64,000 nucleotides of DNA from CAG-877 sp045627525 (lineage in GTDB: Bacteria > Bacillota_I > Bacilli_A > RF39 > UBA660): positions 62,001 through 126,000 of the forward strand of contig JAZQNW010000013.1 of the NCBI GenBank assembly GCA_045627525.1, in the 5' to 3' direction. Under the pieces are notes generated by a model that had not been told where the DNA came from, did no database searches, and worked only from the letters and a program-made list of their open reading frames with translations. The position numbers were made by a program, and so were the translations under genes. Positions 34,696 to 43,741 of the stretch are shown piece after piece (within the stretch, counting starts at the first letter, position 1; every line of letters begins with the position of its first letter).

Positions 34696-35310
34696 ATGTT
34701 AAAAAATGTCATGCGAAAATTATTTGAGCTTAAATATGAAAATTTGTCGGAATGGGGAAAAAATAATGACTCATTTTTACCATTTGATGATGAATTATGG
34801 AAAAAATTAGATAGAACATATTATGATAATTTACCAGCATCTGTTATTTTAGAATATGATAATATTGTTAATGATAATTATAGTCAAGGATCAGTAAGTG
34901 AAAAATATGAATATGCTGTAAGAGATTCTAGAGATGAAGTTAGAGCATTGTTACTTTCTACTGCCATTACTGATTCCGTTATTGTAACCGGTAATATTCA
35001 ACCATTAAATATTGAAGATAAAAAAAATCAACGCTACACATGGGTTGAAGATGAAAATTGGGTATATGATCCTACTACATTAACTAAAATGTCTAAACAT
35101 TTATTTGATTTAATGTTAGTTCCAACAGATATTTATAGATTTGAGGAAAAAAGAAAAATTATGCATTCTGTTTATCAAAAAGCTACAAATACTAAACTTA
35201 GGGATCTTGATGAGGATTTATGCGATAAATATTTAGTGGATGAGCCTTCATTAAGAGAGAGATTAGTAAAACATAAAAATGATATTATTGCTTCTAAAAA
35301 TCAAAAATAA
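34696..35310 (+). CDS. Soluble protein of unknown function
   Basis: 204 residues, no membrane segment or signal. Not recognised. It is acidic, with a central RYTWVEDENWVYDPTTLTKM segment and a basic C-terminus ending KNQK. The start is ATG 34696, nine bases after AAGGGG; an ATG within that site and one out of frame are discarded. It has a near-consensus extended -10 promoter and its own terminator, so it is probably well expressed as a single gene. Confidence 0.65.
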   Translation: MLKNVMRKLFELKYENLSEWGKNNDSFLPFDDELWKKLDRTYYDNLPASVILEYDNIVNDNYSQGSVSEKYEYAVRDSRDEVRALLLSTAITDSVIVTGNIQPLNIEDKKNQRYTWVEDENWVYDPTTLTKMSKHLFDLMLVPTDIYRFEEKRKIMHSVYQKATNTKLRDLDEDLCDKYLVDEPSLRERLVKHKNDIIASKNQK

Positions 35311-35336
35311 AAAGTCAGTTTTTAACTGGCTTTTTT
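35308..35336. terminator. Bidirectional terminator between 34696 gene and P-type ATPase
   Basis: Stem AAAGTCAGTT (35311-35320) with AACTGGCTTT (35324-35333), one G-T pair, T-run. Confidence 0.82.
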
Positions 35337-37976
35337 ATTATATTTTATAAATTTGTATATTTCCATTATTAATATTATTATTGTTGATAATACAAATAAT
35401 GTTAACATATGGCTTACTGGTAGACTTGTTGTTTTTAAATATTTACTAAATATTGGAACCTCACTAACAATTATTTGAAGAGCAATTGCTGAAATAATTG
35501 TAAAGGCAATTAATGGATTTGTTTTTAATGGTATTTTAAATGTTGATTGTTTTTCACTACGACTGTTTAAAACATGCATATTTTGAATAAATACCATTAA
35601 AGTCATAACATAACCTCTAGATAGTGAAACATTTATATTAGATTTCATTAGATAAAACCAAACTATAAATACTAAACATCCCATCACTAATCCTGATAAT
35701 AATATTTCATCACATAATTCTGGATTAAATAGATTTTCTTTGGGATTTCGTGGTTTTTCTTTTAAAATATTTTTTTCTGCTTTTTCAAAAGATAAAGCAA
35801 AATCTTGTAATCCATCAGTAACAAGATTTAGCCACAATAATTGTACTGCAACTAATGGCATTGGTAAATCAAATGCTACTGCTAGTATAAAGAATAGGAC
35901 TTCAGCAACACCACAAGATAATAGCATATAGGAAACTTTTCTTATGTTACTATAAGCATTTCTTCCTTCTTTTATCCCTGAAACTATTGACTTAAAATTA
36001 TCATCTAAAACTATCATAGCTGCAGTTTCTTTAGCTACATCTGTTCCACTACCCATGGCTATACCAATATTAGCGGTTTTTAGTGCTGGAGCATCATTTA
36101 CTCCATCACCAGTCACAGCAACAAATTCTCCTTGACGCTTATATGATTCAACTATTTCTAATTTATTTAATGGTGTAACTCTTGTAAAGACTTTTTTATC
36201 TTTTATGAATTCATCAAATTCTTTTTCACCTTTTTTCAAATATTCATCTATTTCAGAACCTGTTGTTACTTCATTCATATCATTTACTAGTCCTAGATCT
36301 TTTGCTATAGAAAACGCTGTTAACGGATGATCTCCTGTAATCATAACAACTTTTATACCAGCTGTTTTACATTCCTTTATAGAATCTTTTACTTCTTCTC
36401 TAATAGGATCAATAAATGCTACTAATCCTATAAAGTTCATTTTTTCTAATTTCTTTTTTTCTAATTCATCTTTTGTTATTTCTTTTTCACATATTGCTAT
36501 TACACGATATCCTTGTTTTGCTAAGGCTTCATTTTGTTTTTGAATCTCTTTTTTATCTAATTTTGTTTTTTTATTGCCAACTTTTGAGTTTGAACAAAAG
36601 CTTAATATTTTTTCTACTGATCCTTTTGCTGTTGCTATATATTTTTTATTTTCTTTATAAAATACAGCTGAATATTTATTTTCAGATTCATAAGGAATTG
36701 AATCTACTATATTTTCTCTTGAACATTCCAAGTTTAGCTTCATTCCTAAAGATAGAAATGCTACATCAATAGAGTCGCCAAAATGCTCATATTTTTTGTT
36801 CTTTTTTACTAAGCTAGCTTCATTATTTAAAACGGCTTGTTTTGCTAAAAATTTTGCTTCTTCTATTTTTGCTTTTTCAATTGGTAAAACTTCGCCATTA
36901 GCATTATATCCTGAACCTGTTATTTCAAATGTATCATTATTTGGTAACACTATTTTTTTTGCTGTTTGTTCATTGACAGTTAAAGTTCCAGTTTTATCGG
37001 ATGCTATTACTGTACAGCTTCCTAAACTTTCAACAGCATTTAGTCTTTTTACAACAACATTTTTTTTGCTCATTCTATTTGAAGCAATTGTTAATGCCAT
37101 TGTTAGTGCTAAAGGTAATCCTTCAGGCATTGCAGAAACAGAAAGTGCTATAACTGCTAAAAATATTTCTGTCCCCGGTGTTCCCTTAGAATATAATAAG
37201 ATTGCAATAATAACGGATATTACGATTATTGACAATGTAATTTGTTTTGAAAACTTTTCCATTCTAATTGTAAGTGGTGATTTTGCTTCTTTTGTTTCTG
37301 CTACTTTTCCAGCTATTTTTCCAATTTCTGTATATCTACCTGTTGCGACAACTATAGCTTTGGCACGTCCTGTTAAGACATTAGTTCCAGCATATAGCAT
37401 ATTTTTTCTTTCTGCTAAAATTGTATTTTCTCCTAATTTATCGTTTGTTTTACAGATACTTAGGCTTTCACCAGTTAATGATGATTCATCAACTGTTAAA
37501 TTTGAACATTCTATGATTCTTAAATCTGCTGATATTTTATCACCAGACTCTAAAATAACAATATCACCTAGAGCTAATTTATTGGAGTCTAATTCCACTT
37601 CATTTTTATCTCTTAGTACTTTTGATTTTACTTGAATCATTTTTGATAATGATTCTGCTGTTTTATTTGCATTCCATTCTTGGTAAGCTCCTAAAATTAA
37701 ATCTACTGTAACTATAAATAATATTGCTATAGCATCTACTGTTTCACCAATAATAAATGAAACAGACATTGATACTAAAAGTAATAAAACTATTGGATCT
37801 ATGATTTGTCTAAAAAATATTTTAAAAATTGAATCACTTTTTTTATGAGGTAATTCATTAATACCATATTTTTTCAAACGATTAGAGGCTTCTTTTGTTT
37901 CTAATCCATTAATATTACTTTTCAAGTCGTTTAATGTTTGTTCAATTGTTTTAGTATACCAATTTTTATTTTGCAT
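35322..37976 (-). CDS. P-type cation ATPase, Ca2+ type
   Basis: 884 residues with ten membrane helices. Order of motifs: N-terminal cation-ATPase domain (TIEQTLNDLKSNINGL), SLTGES, membrane ion-site AMPEGLPLALTMAL, phosphorylation site ASDKTGTLTVNEQ, KGSVEKIL nucleotide region, and the hinge TGDGVNDAPALK. The PEGLP and later NLVTDG segments fit the SERCA/PMCA-like Ca2+ pumps of Listeria LMCA1 type; Mn transport is also possible. Start chosen as ATG 37976 after GGAGTGAT; the GTG at 37985 lies within that site. Confidence 0.92.
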   Translation of the reverse strand: MQNKNWYTKTIEQTLNDLKSNINGLETKEASNRLKKYGINELPHKKSDSIFKIFFRQIIDPIVLLLLVSMSVSFIIGETVDAIAILFIVTVDLILGAYQEWNANKTAESLSKMIQVKSKVLRDKNEVELDSNKLALGDIVILESGDKISADLRIIECSNLTVDESSLTGESLSICKTNDKLGENTILAERKNMLYAGTNVLTGRAKAIVVATGRYTEIGKIAGKVAETKEAKSPLTIRMEKFSKQITLSIIVISVIIAILLYSKGTPGTEIFLAVIALSVSAMPEGLPLALTMALTIASNRMSKKNVVVKRLNAVESLGSCTVIASDKTGTLTVNEQTAKKIVLPNNDTFEITGSGYNANGEVLPIEKAKIEEAKFLAKQAVLNNEASLVKKNKKYEHFGDSIDVAFLSLGMKLNLECSRENIVDSIPYESENKYSAVFYKENKKYIATAKGSVEKILSFCSNSKVGNKKTKLDKKEIQKQNEALAKQGYRVIAICEKEITKDELEKKKLEKMNFIGLVAFIDPIREEVKDSIKECKTAGIKVVMITGDHPLTAFSIAKDLGLVNDMNEVTTGSEIDEYLKKGEKEFDEFIKDKKVFTRVTPLNKLEIVESYKRQGEFVAVTGDGVNDAPALKTANIGIAMGSGTDVAKETAAMIVLDDNFKSIVSGIKEGRNAYSNIRKVSYMLLSCGVAEVLFFILAVAFDLPMPLVAVQLLWLNLVTDGLQDFALSFEKAEKNILKEKPRNPKENLFNPELCDEILLSGLVMGCLVFIVWFYLMKSNINVSLSRGYVMTLMVFIQNMHVLNSRSEKQSTFKIPLKTNPLIAFTIISAIALQIIVSEVPIFSKYLKTTSLPVSHMLTLFVLSTIIILIMEIYKFIKYNKKAS

Positions 37977-38014
37977 AAATATCACTCCATAATTTTTATA
38001 CTAATTATTATTTA

Positions 38015-38773
38015 TTAAACAGCTGTATATCCACCATCAATTGGTAATATAACACCAGTTACATAACTAGATTCGTCACTAGCAAGGAAAATGGCACCTG
38101 CATTTAATTCTCCTTCTCGTCCATATCTTTTTAATGGTACTGTTTGTTCCATATAAGCAGTGAATTCTTTTGTATTTAAAACTGCTGATGTTAGCTCTGT
38201 TTCAAAATATCCTGGACAAATTGAATTACAAGTAATATTGTATGGTGCAAGTTCTGCTGCTACGGCTCTTGTAAAATTAACTACTCCACCCTTTGATGCA
38301 TGATATGCAACTGTACCCATAGCTGTATTTCCTACTAAACCATACATTGACGCAATATTAATAATTCGTCCATATTTATTTTTCTTCATTATATTTCCAA
38401 ATGCTCTAGTCATTTTGAAAACACTTGTTAAATCTGTATCAATAGTAAAATCCCATTCATCATCAGACATATCTAATACACCTTTATCACGTGATGCACC
38501 AGCAACATTTAATAAAATATCAACTTTTCCAAATTCTTTTTCTACTTTCTTGGCTGCATTTTCTATATCTTCTGTTTTAGTTACATCGCATTGAATAGCT
38601 AAACATTTTATTTTTTCCTTTTCTAATTCTTTTTTTAATTCTTCTAATCTTTCAATTCTTCTTGCTAATATAATAATGTCAGCTCCTTGCTTAGCAAATG
38701 CTTTTGACATTTGTTTTCCTAATCCAGATGATGCTCCAGTTATAACAGCAACTCTTCCCTTTAAATCAAACAT
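38015..38773 (-). CDS. Short-chain dehydrogenase/reductase
   Basis: 252 residues. NAD(P) site TGASSGLG, the NAG-equivalent NVAGAS, and catalytic Ser-Tyr-Lys with YHASKGG; the end NSICPGYFETEL and VTGVILPIDGGY are typical. Closest in style to gluconate 5-dehydrogenase/3-oxoacyl-ACP reductase-like SDRs; substrate undetermined. Start is ATG 38773, six bases after AGGAGG; the ATG at 38779 touches that site. Confidence 0.88.
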   Translation of the reverse strand: MFDLKGRVAVITGASSGLGKQMSKAFAKQGADIIILARRIERLEELKKELEKEKIKCLAIQCDVTKTEDIENAAKKVEKEFGKVDILLNVAGASRDKGVLDMSDDEWDFTIDTDLTSVFKMTRAFGNIMKKNKYGRIINIASMYGLVGNTAMGTVAYHASKGGVVNFTRAVAAELAPYNITCNSICPGYFETELTSAVLNTKEFTAYMEQTVPLKRYGREGELNAGAIFLASDESSYVTGVILPIDGGYTAV

Positions 38774-38835
38774 ATTCATCCTCCTATTATTTTGCTAATA
38801 TTATTATTTCATATTTCTTAATTTTAGTATATAAA

Positions 38836-38862
38836 AAAACGTATTTTTGACAAATACGTTTT
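38836..38862 (-). terminator. Terminator of the MBL-macro-Pr6Pr operon
   Basis: 11-pair stem (38836-38846 with 38852-38862), loop of 5, T-run on the minus strand. Confidence 0.85.
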
Positions 38863-39477
38863 CTATTTTACAAATTTATTATTTAATTTTCCAAGTATTA
38901 GTGCAATTATGCATACACAGACTGCCATTAATGTTTGCCAAAGAATTGTCATAATTACTGGTTGATTATAAACCATTAAAAATGGGTATGGTCCTTCTAT
39001 TACTCTGAATATATTTAATGGCATTATAAATGATGTATATATTATTGGAAATATGAAAGCTCTTAGTATGTCTTTTATTGAAAATTTTTCATATTTTTCA
39101 AAAAAAACAAATGAAACGATGCAAATTATTGGACATATGGTATGGTGAAAAATAAATTCTTCTCCTGTTAAAAAATAAATTAAACTTCCTTCCATTATAT
39201 TTGGTAAAATAAATAGTACTACTAAGAATGTTAAAAATAATGATGTTACAGTTGTATATTTTAATAGATGAAGCACTTTTTTTAATTTTTCTGATTTAAG
39301 GAAATACCATATAACATATATAGTTGATGATATAAGTGCTAATAAATTACTATCTTCTGTATAATATATTAATTGCAATCTTCCATCTGCTGCGGCCATA
39401 ATAAGACCTATAAGTTCAAATATTATTATTAATATATTTAATATTAGTGCTATCTTACTTATTTTTTCTTTTTTCAT
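38863..39477 (-). CDS. Pr6Pr/AIG1-like polytopic membrane protein
   Basis: 204 residues with six membrane helices. The YYTEDSNLLALISS segment and FHHTICPI match bacterial Pr6Pr proteins related to the FAR-17a/AIG1 family, whose eukaryotic members are lipid (FAHFA) hydrolases with a catalytic Thr and His. The His pair is visible here; activity is not proven for bacterial members. Last gene of an operon after the macro-domain gene (21-base gap). Confidence 0.72.
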   Translation of the reverse strand: MKKEKISKIALILNILIIIFELIGLIMAAADGRLQLIYYTEDSNLLALISSTIYVIWYFLKSEKLKKVLHLLKYTTVTSLFLTFLVVLFILPNIMEGSLIYFLTGEEFIFHHTICPIICIVSFVFFEKYEKFSIKDILRAFIFPIIYTSFIMPLNIFRVIEGPYPFLMVYNQPVIMTILWQTLMAVCVCIIALILGKLNNKFVK

Positions 39478-39498
39478 AAAATTACCTCTATGTATCTT

Positions 39499-40008
39499 CT
39501 ATTTTAATAAGTTACTATATATAGTATAATCTTTTTTTTCAAAACAGACAAATAAAACATTAACTTTTTTTAAATTTAATTCTTTTATTGTGTTTATAGC
39601 TATATTAGCAGCTTCATCATGTGGATAACGATAAAGTCCTGTACTTATACATGGAAATGCAACTGTTATTTCATTTAAATTCTCTTCCATTCTGTATTTT
39701 TCTGCTAAAAGCATTGAATTTTTATAACAATTTTTTAATAAATCACTTTTATCTATTTTACTACTATATACAGGTCCAACAGTGTGAATAACTTTTTTGG
39801 CTTTTAAATTATAGCCATTAGTCATTTTTGCTTCGCCTATTTCACAGCCATGTAAAGTTTTACACTCTTCTAATAATTTTATTCCTGCTTTGCGGTGAAT
39901 TGCTCCATCTACTCCACCACCACCTAGTAAACTCTTATTAGCGGCATTTACAATGATATCTGCATCAACTTCTGTTATGTCTCCTTGAATAGCTTTAATA
40001 TTATTCAT
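39499..40008 (-). CDS. Macro-domain ADP-ribose-processing protein
   Basis: 169 residues of the MacroD/YmdB group, which remove ADP-ribose from proteins or hydrolyse O-acetyl-ADP-ribose. Key motifs: IQGDITEVDADIIVNAANKS, the GGGGVDGAIHRKAG loop, and ISTGLYRYPHDEAA. Length is standard. Ten bases separate it from the upstream MBL gene. Confidence 0.94.
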   Translation of the reverse strand: MNNIKAIQGDITEVDADIIVNAANKSLLGGGGVDGAIHRKAGIKLLEECKTLHGCEIGEAKMTNGYNLKAKKVIHTVGPVYSSKIDKSDLLKNCYKNSMLLAEKYRMEENLNEITVAFPCISTGLYRYPHDEAANIAINTIKELNLKKVNVLFVCFEKKDYTIYSNLLK

Positions 40009-40017
40009 GAAATCCTC

Positions 40018-40896
40018 CTAAATTGCTTTAAAATACTGATAATTATCTTCAAATATTATTTCAATTTTTTCTTGTTCTTTTAAATATGTTAAATGTGATT
40101 TTATAATACTACTATTTAGAAGATATTGATTATTATTAATCATTAAATTATAAGTATCAAATATGTACTTTACAATATTCTCCAAAGTTCTTTTTTCTTT
40201 ACAATAATCTAATATTTTATTACTTATTTCAATTATTTTATTTTTATTAACATCACAAAGTTTTGTTATATCTTCTTTCTTTTCAACGTGTGATGCTATA
40301 AAGTATTTTGCATTTAATGTTTTTAAGTAATCAATAGTATTTAATGTTTCTTTAATATCAAAGTTAAATATTAAATTATATTTTTCTATTGTCTTTTCAC
40401 TTGATATAGCATCACCAATAAATATAACATCATCACTTGTCTTAATTCCAATCATGTCACATGAGTGTCCTTTTAATTCTAGTAATTCTAATCCTTTTGG
40501 AAGATTATTTTCTATTTCTAAAACTTTATTTGTTGGTTTAGCCATTAAAATTTTATTTTTTAATTCTTTATAAGGTGATGATCCATATAGGCTTATTGGC
40601 TCTAAGTAAGGAAATTCTGTTAAACAACGTTCTGTATTATGCGCTAATACTTGGCAATTTGTTCTATCAACAATCACTTTATTTCCTCCTATATGGTCGG
40701 CATGTGAATGAGTATTTATAATTCCTTTTACTGTCCAATTATTTGCAGTGATTGTTTTTAATATTTTCTTTCCTGCTTCTTGGTCATTTCCAGTATCTAT
40801 TATCCAAATATTATTATCATCTTCTAAGTAAATACCGATATTGGTAACGTTTTTTAAATAATATGTTTTTTCTCCTAATTTTTCTAATTCAAACAT
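40018..40896 (-). CDS. Metallo-beta-lactamase-fold hydrolase
   Basis: 292 residues. The metal motif THSHADHIGG is intact, with later ligands in LKGHSCD, IGDA and ASHVEK. A C-terminal winged-helix-like section of about 80 residues follows, as in many RNA- or thioester-acting members. Substrate unknown. First gene of the MBL-macro-Pr6Pr operon; TAGGAGGAATATCA precedes ATG 40896. Confidence 0.87.
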   Translation of the reverse strand: MFELEKLGEKTYYLKNVTNIGIYLEDDNNIWIIDTGNDQEAGKKILKTITANNWTVKGIINTHSHADHIGGNKVIVDRTNCQVLAHNTERCLTEFPYLEPISLYGSSPYKELKNKILMAKPTNKVLEIENNLPKGLELLELKGHSCDMIGIKTSDDVIFIGDAISSEKTIEKYNLIFNFDIKETLNTIDYLKTLNAKYFIASHVEKKEDITKLCDVNKNKIIEISNKILDYCKEKRTLENIVKYIFDTYNLMINNNQYLLNSSIIKSHLTYLKEQEKIEIIFEDNYQYFKAI

Positions 40897-40922
40897 TGAT
40901 ATTCCTCCTATATGCCAGCAAA

Positions 40923-40944
40923 AAAATTAACATTAGTTAATTTT
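40923..40944 (-). terminator. Terminator separating the FemABX-side genes from the MBL operon
   Basis: 9-pair stem (40923-40931 with 40936-40944), ATTA loop, T-run on the minus strand; overlaps the stop of the 40943 gene. Confidence 0.78.
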
Positions 40945-41545
40945 ATATTTGCAATAATATTGTTCCTAATCGTATTATTTCTATTAGGGTTATAATAAAA
41001 AAATAATTATTTAGTTTTATATAATAGTTTAAAACTTTTCTAATATCACCAACTGCTTTTGTTTCATTTACAGCATCAACACTAATGCCATATAGTATAT
41101 ATTGGTATATACCAATAATAGCAAGTAATACAATTCCTATTTTGGCATCTGCCATACTATTTGATAGGATACTTATTAAAACTCCTATTATAGGGGTTAT
41201 TGTTACTAAAAAATAGTATGGTATTAAACTACTTATTCTATCAAGATATTTATTTTTTATCATTGAATAGCCTGAAAATAAATATGCTATTGAATTTGAA
41301 AATATATCTTTATTACTATAAGTTTTTTCAGTTAATTTAATTATTTTCCTTTTTAACTGATATTTACTTAAATAATTTTTAGTTTCTACTAAATGTATTG
41401 AATTATCTTTATTAGTTAATCTAATTACACATTCAGCACTAGTTTCTTTAGTTTTTTTGTTTTTATAAATAATATAAATTATGCCTAAAGCAAAATAACT
41501 AATTACTGTTAATAATATACTTAACATTAATAGCAATTTATTCAT
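40943..41545 (-). CDS. Membrane protein, unknown function
   Basis: 200 residues with four membrane helices: one at the N-terminus (5-27), two in the middle and one near the end. A soluble stretch (about 40-100) follows the first helix. The second half, GIVLLAIIGIYQYILYGISVDA and after, faintly resembles YugP-type zinc peptidases, but the HExxH motif is absent, so any relation would be to a dead homologue. Lies 13 bases after the TSCPD gene. Confidence 0.6.
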   Translation of the reverse strand: MNKLLLMLSILLTVISYFALGIIYIIYKNKKTKETSAECVIRLTNKDNSIHLVETKNYLSKYQLKRKIIKLTEKTYSNKDIFSNSIAYLFSGYSMIKNKYLDRISSLIPYYFLVTITPIIGVLISILSNSMADAKIGIVLLAIIGIYQYILYGISVDAVNETKAVGDIRKVLNYYIKLNNYFFIITLIEIIRLGTILLQI

Positions 41546-41558
41546 AGAATTCTCCTTT

Positions 41559-41804
41559 TTACTTTTTTGTTTCTTCTAATGCCCTAGCTAATTGATCTGG
41601 ACATGATGTTTGTTTAAATCCACATTTTATACCTTTCAAAGTACTTATAACTTCATCTATATTTTTTCCTTCTACTAATTTACTTACAGCTTGTAAATTC
41701 CCATGACATCCACCAGTAAATGATACATTATGTACTATATTATTTTCTACATCAAAGTCTATTTGACTTGAACATGTACCTTTTGTTTTATACGAATATT
41801 TCAT
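41559..41804 (-). CDS. TSCPD-domain protein (TIGR03905 type)
   Basis: 81 residues. The family is defined by the motif TSCPDQLARAL, present at the end, with further Cys in FTGGCHGNL and IKCGFKQT. The domain also occurs at the C-terminus of B12-dependent ribonucleotide reductases; the stand-alone form has no assigned role. Its start overlaps the FemABX stop by 4 bases. Confidence 0.92.
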   Translation of the reverse strand: MKYSYKTKGTCSSQIDFDVENNIVHNVSFTGGCHGNLQAVSKLVEGKNIDEVISTLKGIKCGFKQTSCPDQLARALEETKK

Positions 41805-43036
41805 TTTCTAACTCCTTTTATTTTATGTATTATTTTAAATAAATAATAATGGTAACTTATTGGTAATTCATATTCACCTATTAATTCTTCTACATATCCA
41901 TTAAAGCCTCTCTTAAATTCATATATGCCATAGTCTTTTGGATGCGTATTTATATTAGCTGGAATTCCATAAAAATTATGTTTTTTAAATCCATTCTTTA
42001 TACCATATTTTATCATCATCCATTGTAATAAATATTGAGAATTAAATTTCATAAATTTTTCATAATTACCACTTGATAAATAAATTATTTCTGGCTTTAT
42101 CATAATAAACATTGATCCTGATAAAGTAATAATATCTTTTTTCTCTTCTTTTATTATTTGTTCTGCTTCTTTTATTCTTTTATCTAATGAAGCAATTTCA
42201 TTATCAAGATTTTTCTTTGCACCATCATTATATTTAGCGTCTGTTAATTTTTCCTTCTTATCTATTTTTTGTTTCTTTTCTTCTTTTAAATTTTTTATAT
42301 ATTTCTTTAAATTTAATTCAGTTACATAATATTTAATTTGATTTTTATCGTGTAATAATTTATACATTTCTTGATAATATGATACATTCCTAATTGAAAA
42401 GCCTTTTCTTTCACCTGTTTCTATCATTATATTTTGAAAGCTATCTAATTCATCATAGGATAGTTCTTTAATATTAATACCTATTTTTTCGGCTTTACGA
42501 ATTGTATTTCTAGTATTTGGTTTCATTTCTTTTAAGATTTCTTCTTCTGTTTTATTTTCTAGATCTAATGAAAACATCCATCCTACTTGTTCCATATTTT
42601 CAATAGATACTTTTTTAAAACCTAACTTGGTTAACTGATCTACAATTTTAGAATTATCTGTTCCATCTTTTACAATATTTCCATCAATATCTCGTTGTTT
42701 ATAAATTACATATGGATCTATTCTTAGAATGTATCCTTTTTTCTCTTTGATAAATTTACTTACTTCTTTAACAAAATAATCTAATAGTTCTTTATTATTA
42801 AAGTCTATCAAAAAGCCTCTAGGACTATAAAATTCATAACGATTAAAGTGTCTTTTATGACTTAATAGCATAGTAGCACCTATTAATTTTTTGTTTTCTT
42901 TTATTCCAACATAGTAAACTTTCCAATTACTTTTTTCTCTTAATTTTCCAATTTCTACTGCTGATAGAAATGTTTTTAAGGGATGATTTTCCCAAAAATC
43001 AACATATTCTTTTTCCTTAATCTCTACAAATTTCAT
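41801..43036 (-). CDS. FemABX-family peptidyltransferase
   Basis: 411 residues: two GNAT-like halves separated by a charged coiled coil (about 240-300), the layout of FemA/FemX/MurM, which use aminoacyl-tRNA to add residues to the lipid II stem peptide. KPNTRNTIRKAEKIGINIKE lies in the second half's entry helix and YGIPANINTHPKDYGIYEFKRGF near the end is family-typical (given as YGIPAN and GIYEFKRGF). CGGAGGAATAT precedes ATG 43036. Suggests a cross-bridge or branched stem peptide in this organism's wall. Confidence 0.92.
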   Translation of the reverse strand: MKFVEIKEKEYVDFWENHPLKTFLSAVEIGKLREKSNWKVYYVGIKENKKLIGATMLLSHKRHFNRYEFYSPRGFLIDFNNKELLDYFVKEVSKFIKEKKGYILRIDPYVIYKQRDIDGNIVKDGTDNSKIVDQLTKLGFKKVSIENMEQVGWMFSLDLENKTEEEILKEMKPNTRNTIRKAEKIGINIKELSYDELDSFQNIMIETGERKGFSIRNVSYYQEMYKLLHDKNQIKYYVTELNLKKYIKNLKEEKKQKIDKKEKLTDAKYNDGAKKNLDNEIASLDKRIKEAEQIIKEEKKDIITLSGSMFIMIKPEIIYLSSGNYEKFMKFNSQYLLQWMMIKYGIKNGFKKHNFYGIPANINTHPKDYGIYEFKRGFNGYVEELIGEYELPISYHYYLFKIIHKIKGVRK

Positions 43037-43047
43037 ATATTCCTCCG

Positions 43048-43731
43048 TTATTTTTTATGTTTTATCTTTATATCATCTATAAAATAATCTATATCTTTTA
43101 CTATCTTTTTTCGATCGAAAATGGTTAGTATAAATAGAGATAATAATATTAGAATTAAAAGTAATAATGTAAATAATGGTACACTAAATTTATCTTTTTT
43201 ATCTATTGTTGTATCTAAATAACAATTAGTTAAATATTGTTCAAAATTATCATTGTTTATTATAACTTCATTTTCAACTGGCACAAAATTTTTGATATTA
43301 TTAATAGCTGATTTTTTTAATTCATCATTAATGATTACTGGATATCCATATACCTTTACTGGTACTGGTTCTTTATCTGTTCTTTCGTATGTGTAGTCAA
43401 TTATATCTTTGAATTTATTATAATCGCTGTCTTTTATAGCAATTATGTATGTATGCCAAACACCAGTTGCTTCTTTTTCAATTACAAAGTGAATGGATTT
43501 TTTATTTGTTGTATAGTATGCAAACTTTTCTGACATTTTAGATACTTCAATATAAGAATATTGTTCAACATCAGTTACATCCGACCACGGTGTTACATTA
43601 TCTTTATCTTTAAATATTTTATAAGAGCAGAAAACAAGCACTGTAATAGCTATTATATATACTAAACATAGTATTAATTTTAATGCTATTTTTGTTTCTT
43701 CCCTCTTTTTTATTTTTTCTTTTTTTAACAT
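43048..43731 (-). CDS. Membrane protein with two helices and an external domain
   Basis: 227 residues. Membrane segments at about 18-40 and 188-208 flank an exported domain of about 145 residues with an YIIAIKDSDYNKFKDIIDYTYE section. No catalytic motif; family not recognised. It sits between the lipid kinase (10-base gap) and FemABX (11-base gap) in one transcript, so an envelope role is likely but not shown. Confidence 0.62.
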   Translation of the reverse strand: MLKKEKIKKREETKIALKLILCLVYIIAITVLVFCSYKIFKDKDNVTPWSDVTDVEQYSYIEVSKMSEKFAYYTTNKKSIHFVIEKEATGVWHTYIIAIKDSDYNKFKDIIDYTYERTDKEPVPVKVYGYPVIINDELKKSAINNIKNFVPVENEVIINNDNFEQYLTNCYLDTTIDKKDKFSVPLFTLLLLILILLSLFILTIFDRKKIVKDIDYFIDDIKIKHKK

Positions 43732-43741
43732 AATTACTCCT

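Noticed and set aside
36796..37635. Plus-strand open frame of 279 codons
   Set aside because: It lies wholly inside the P-type ATPase gene on the other strand, has no ribosome binding site, and encodes no recognisable protein.
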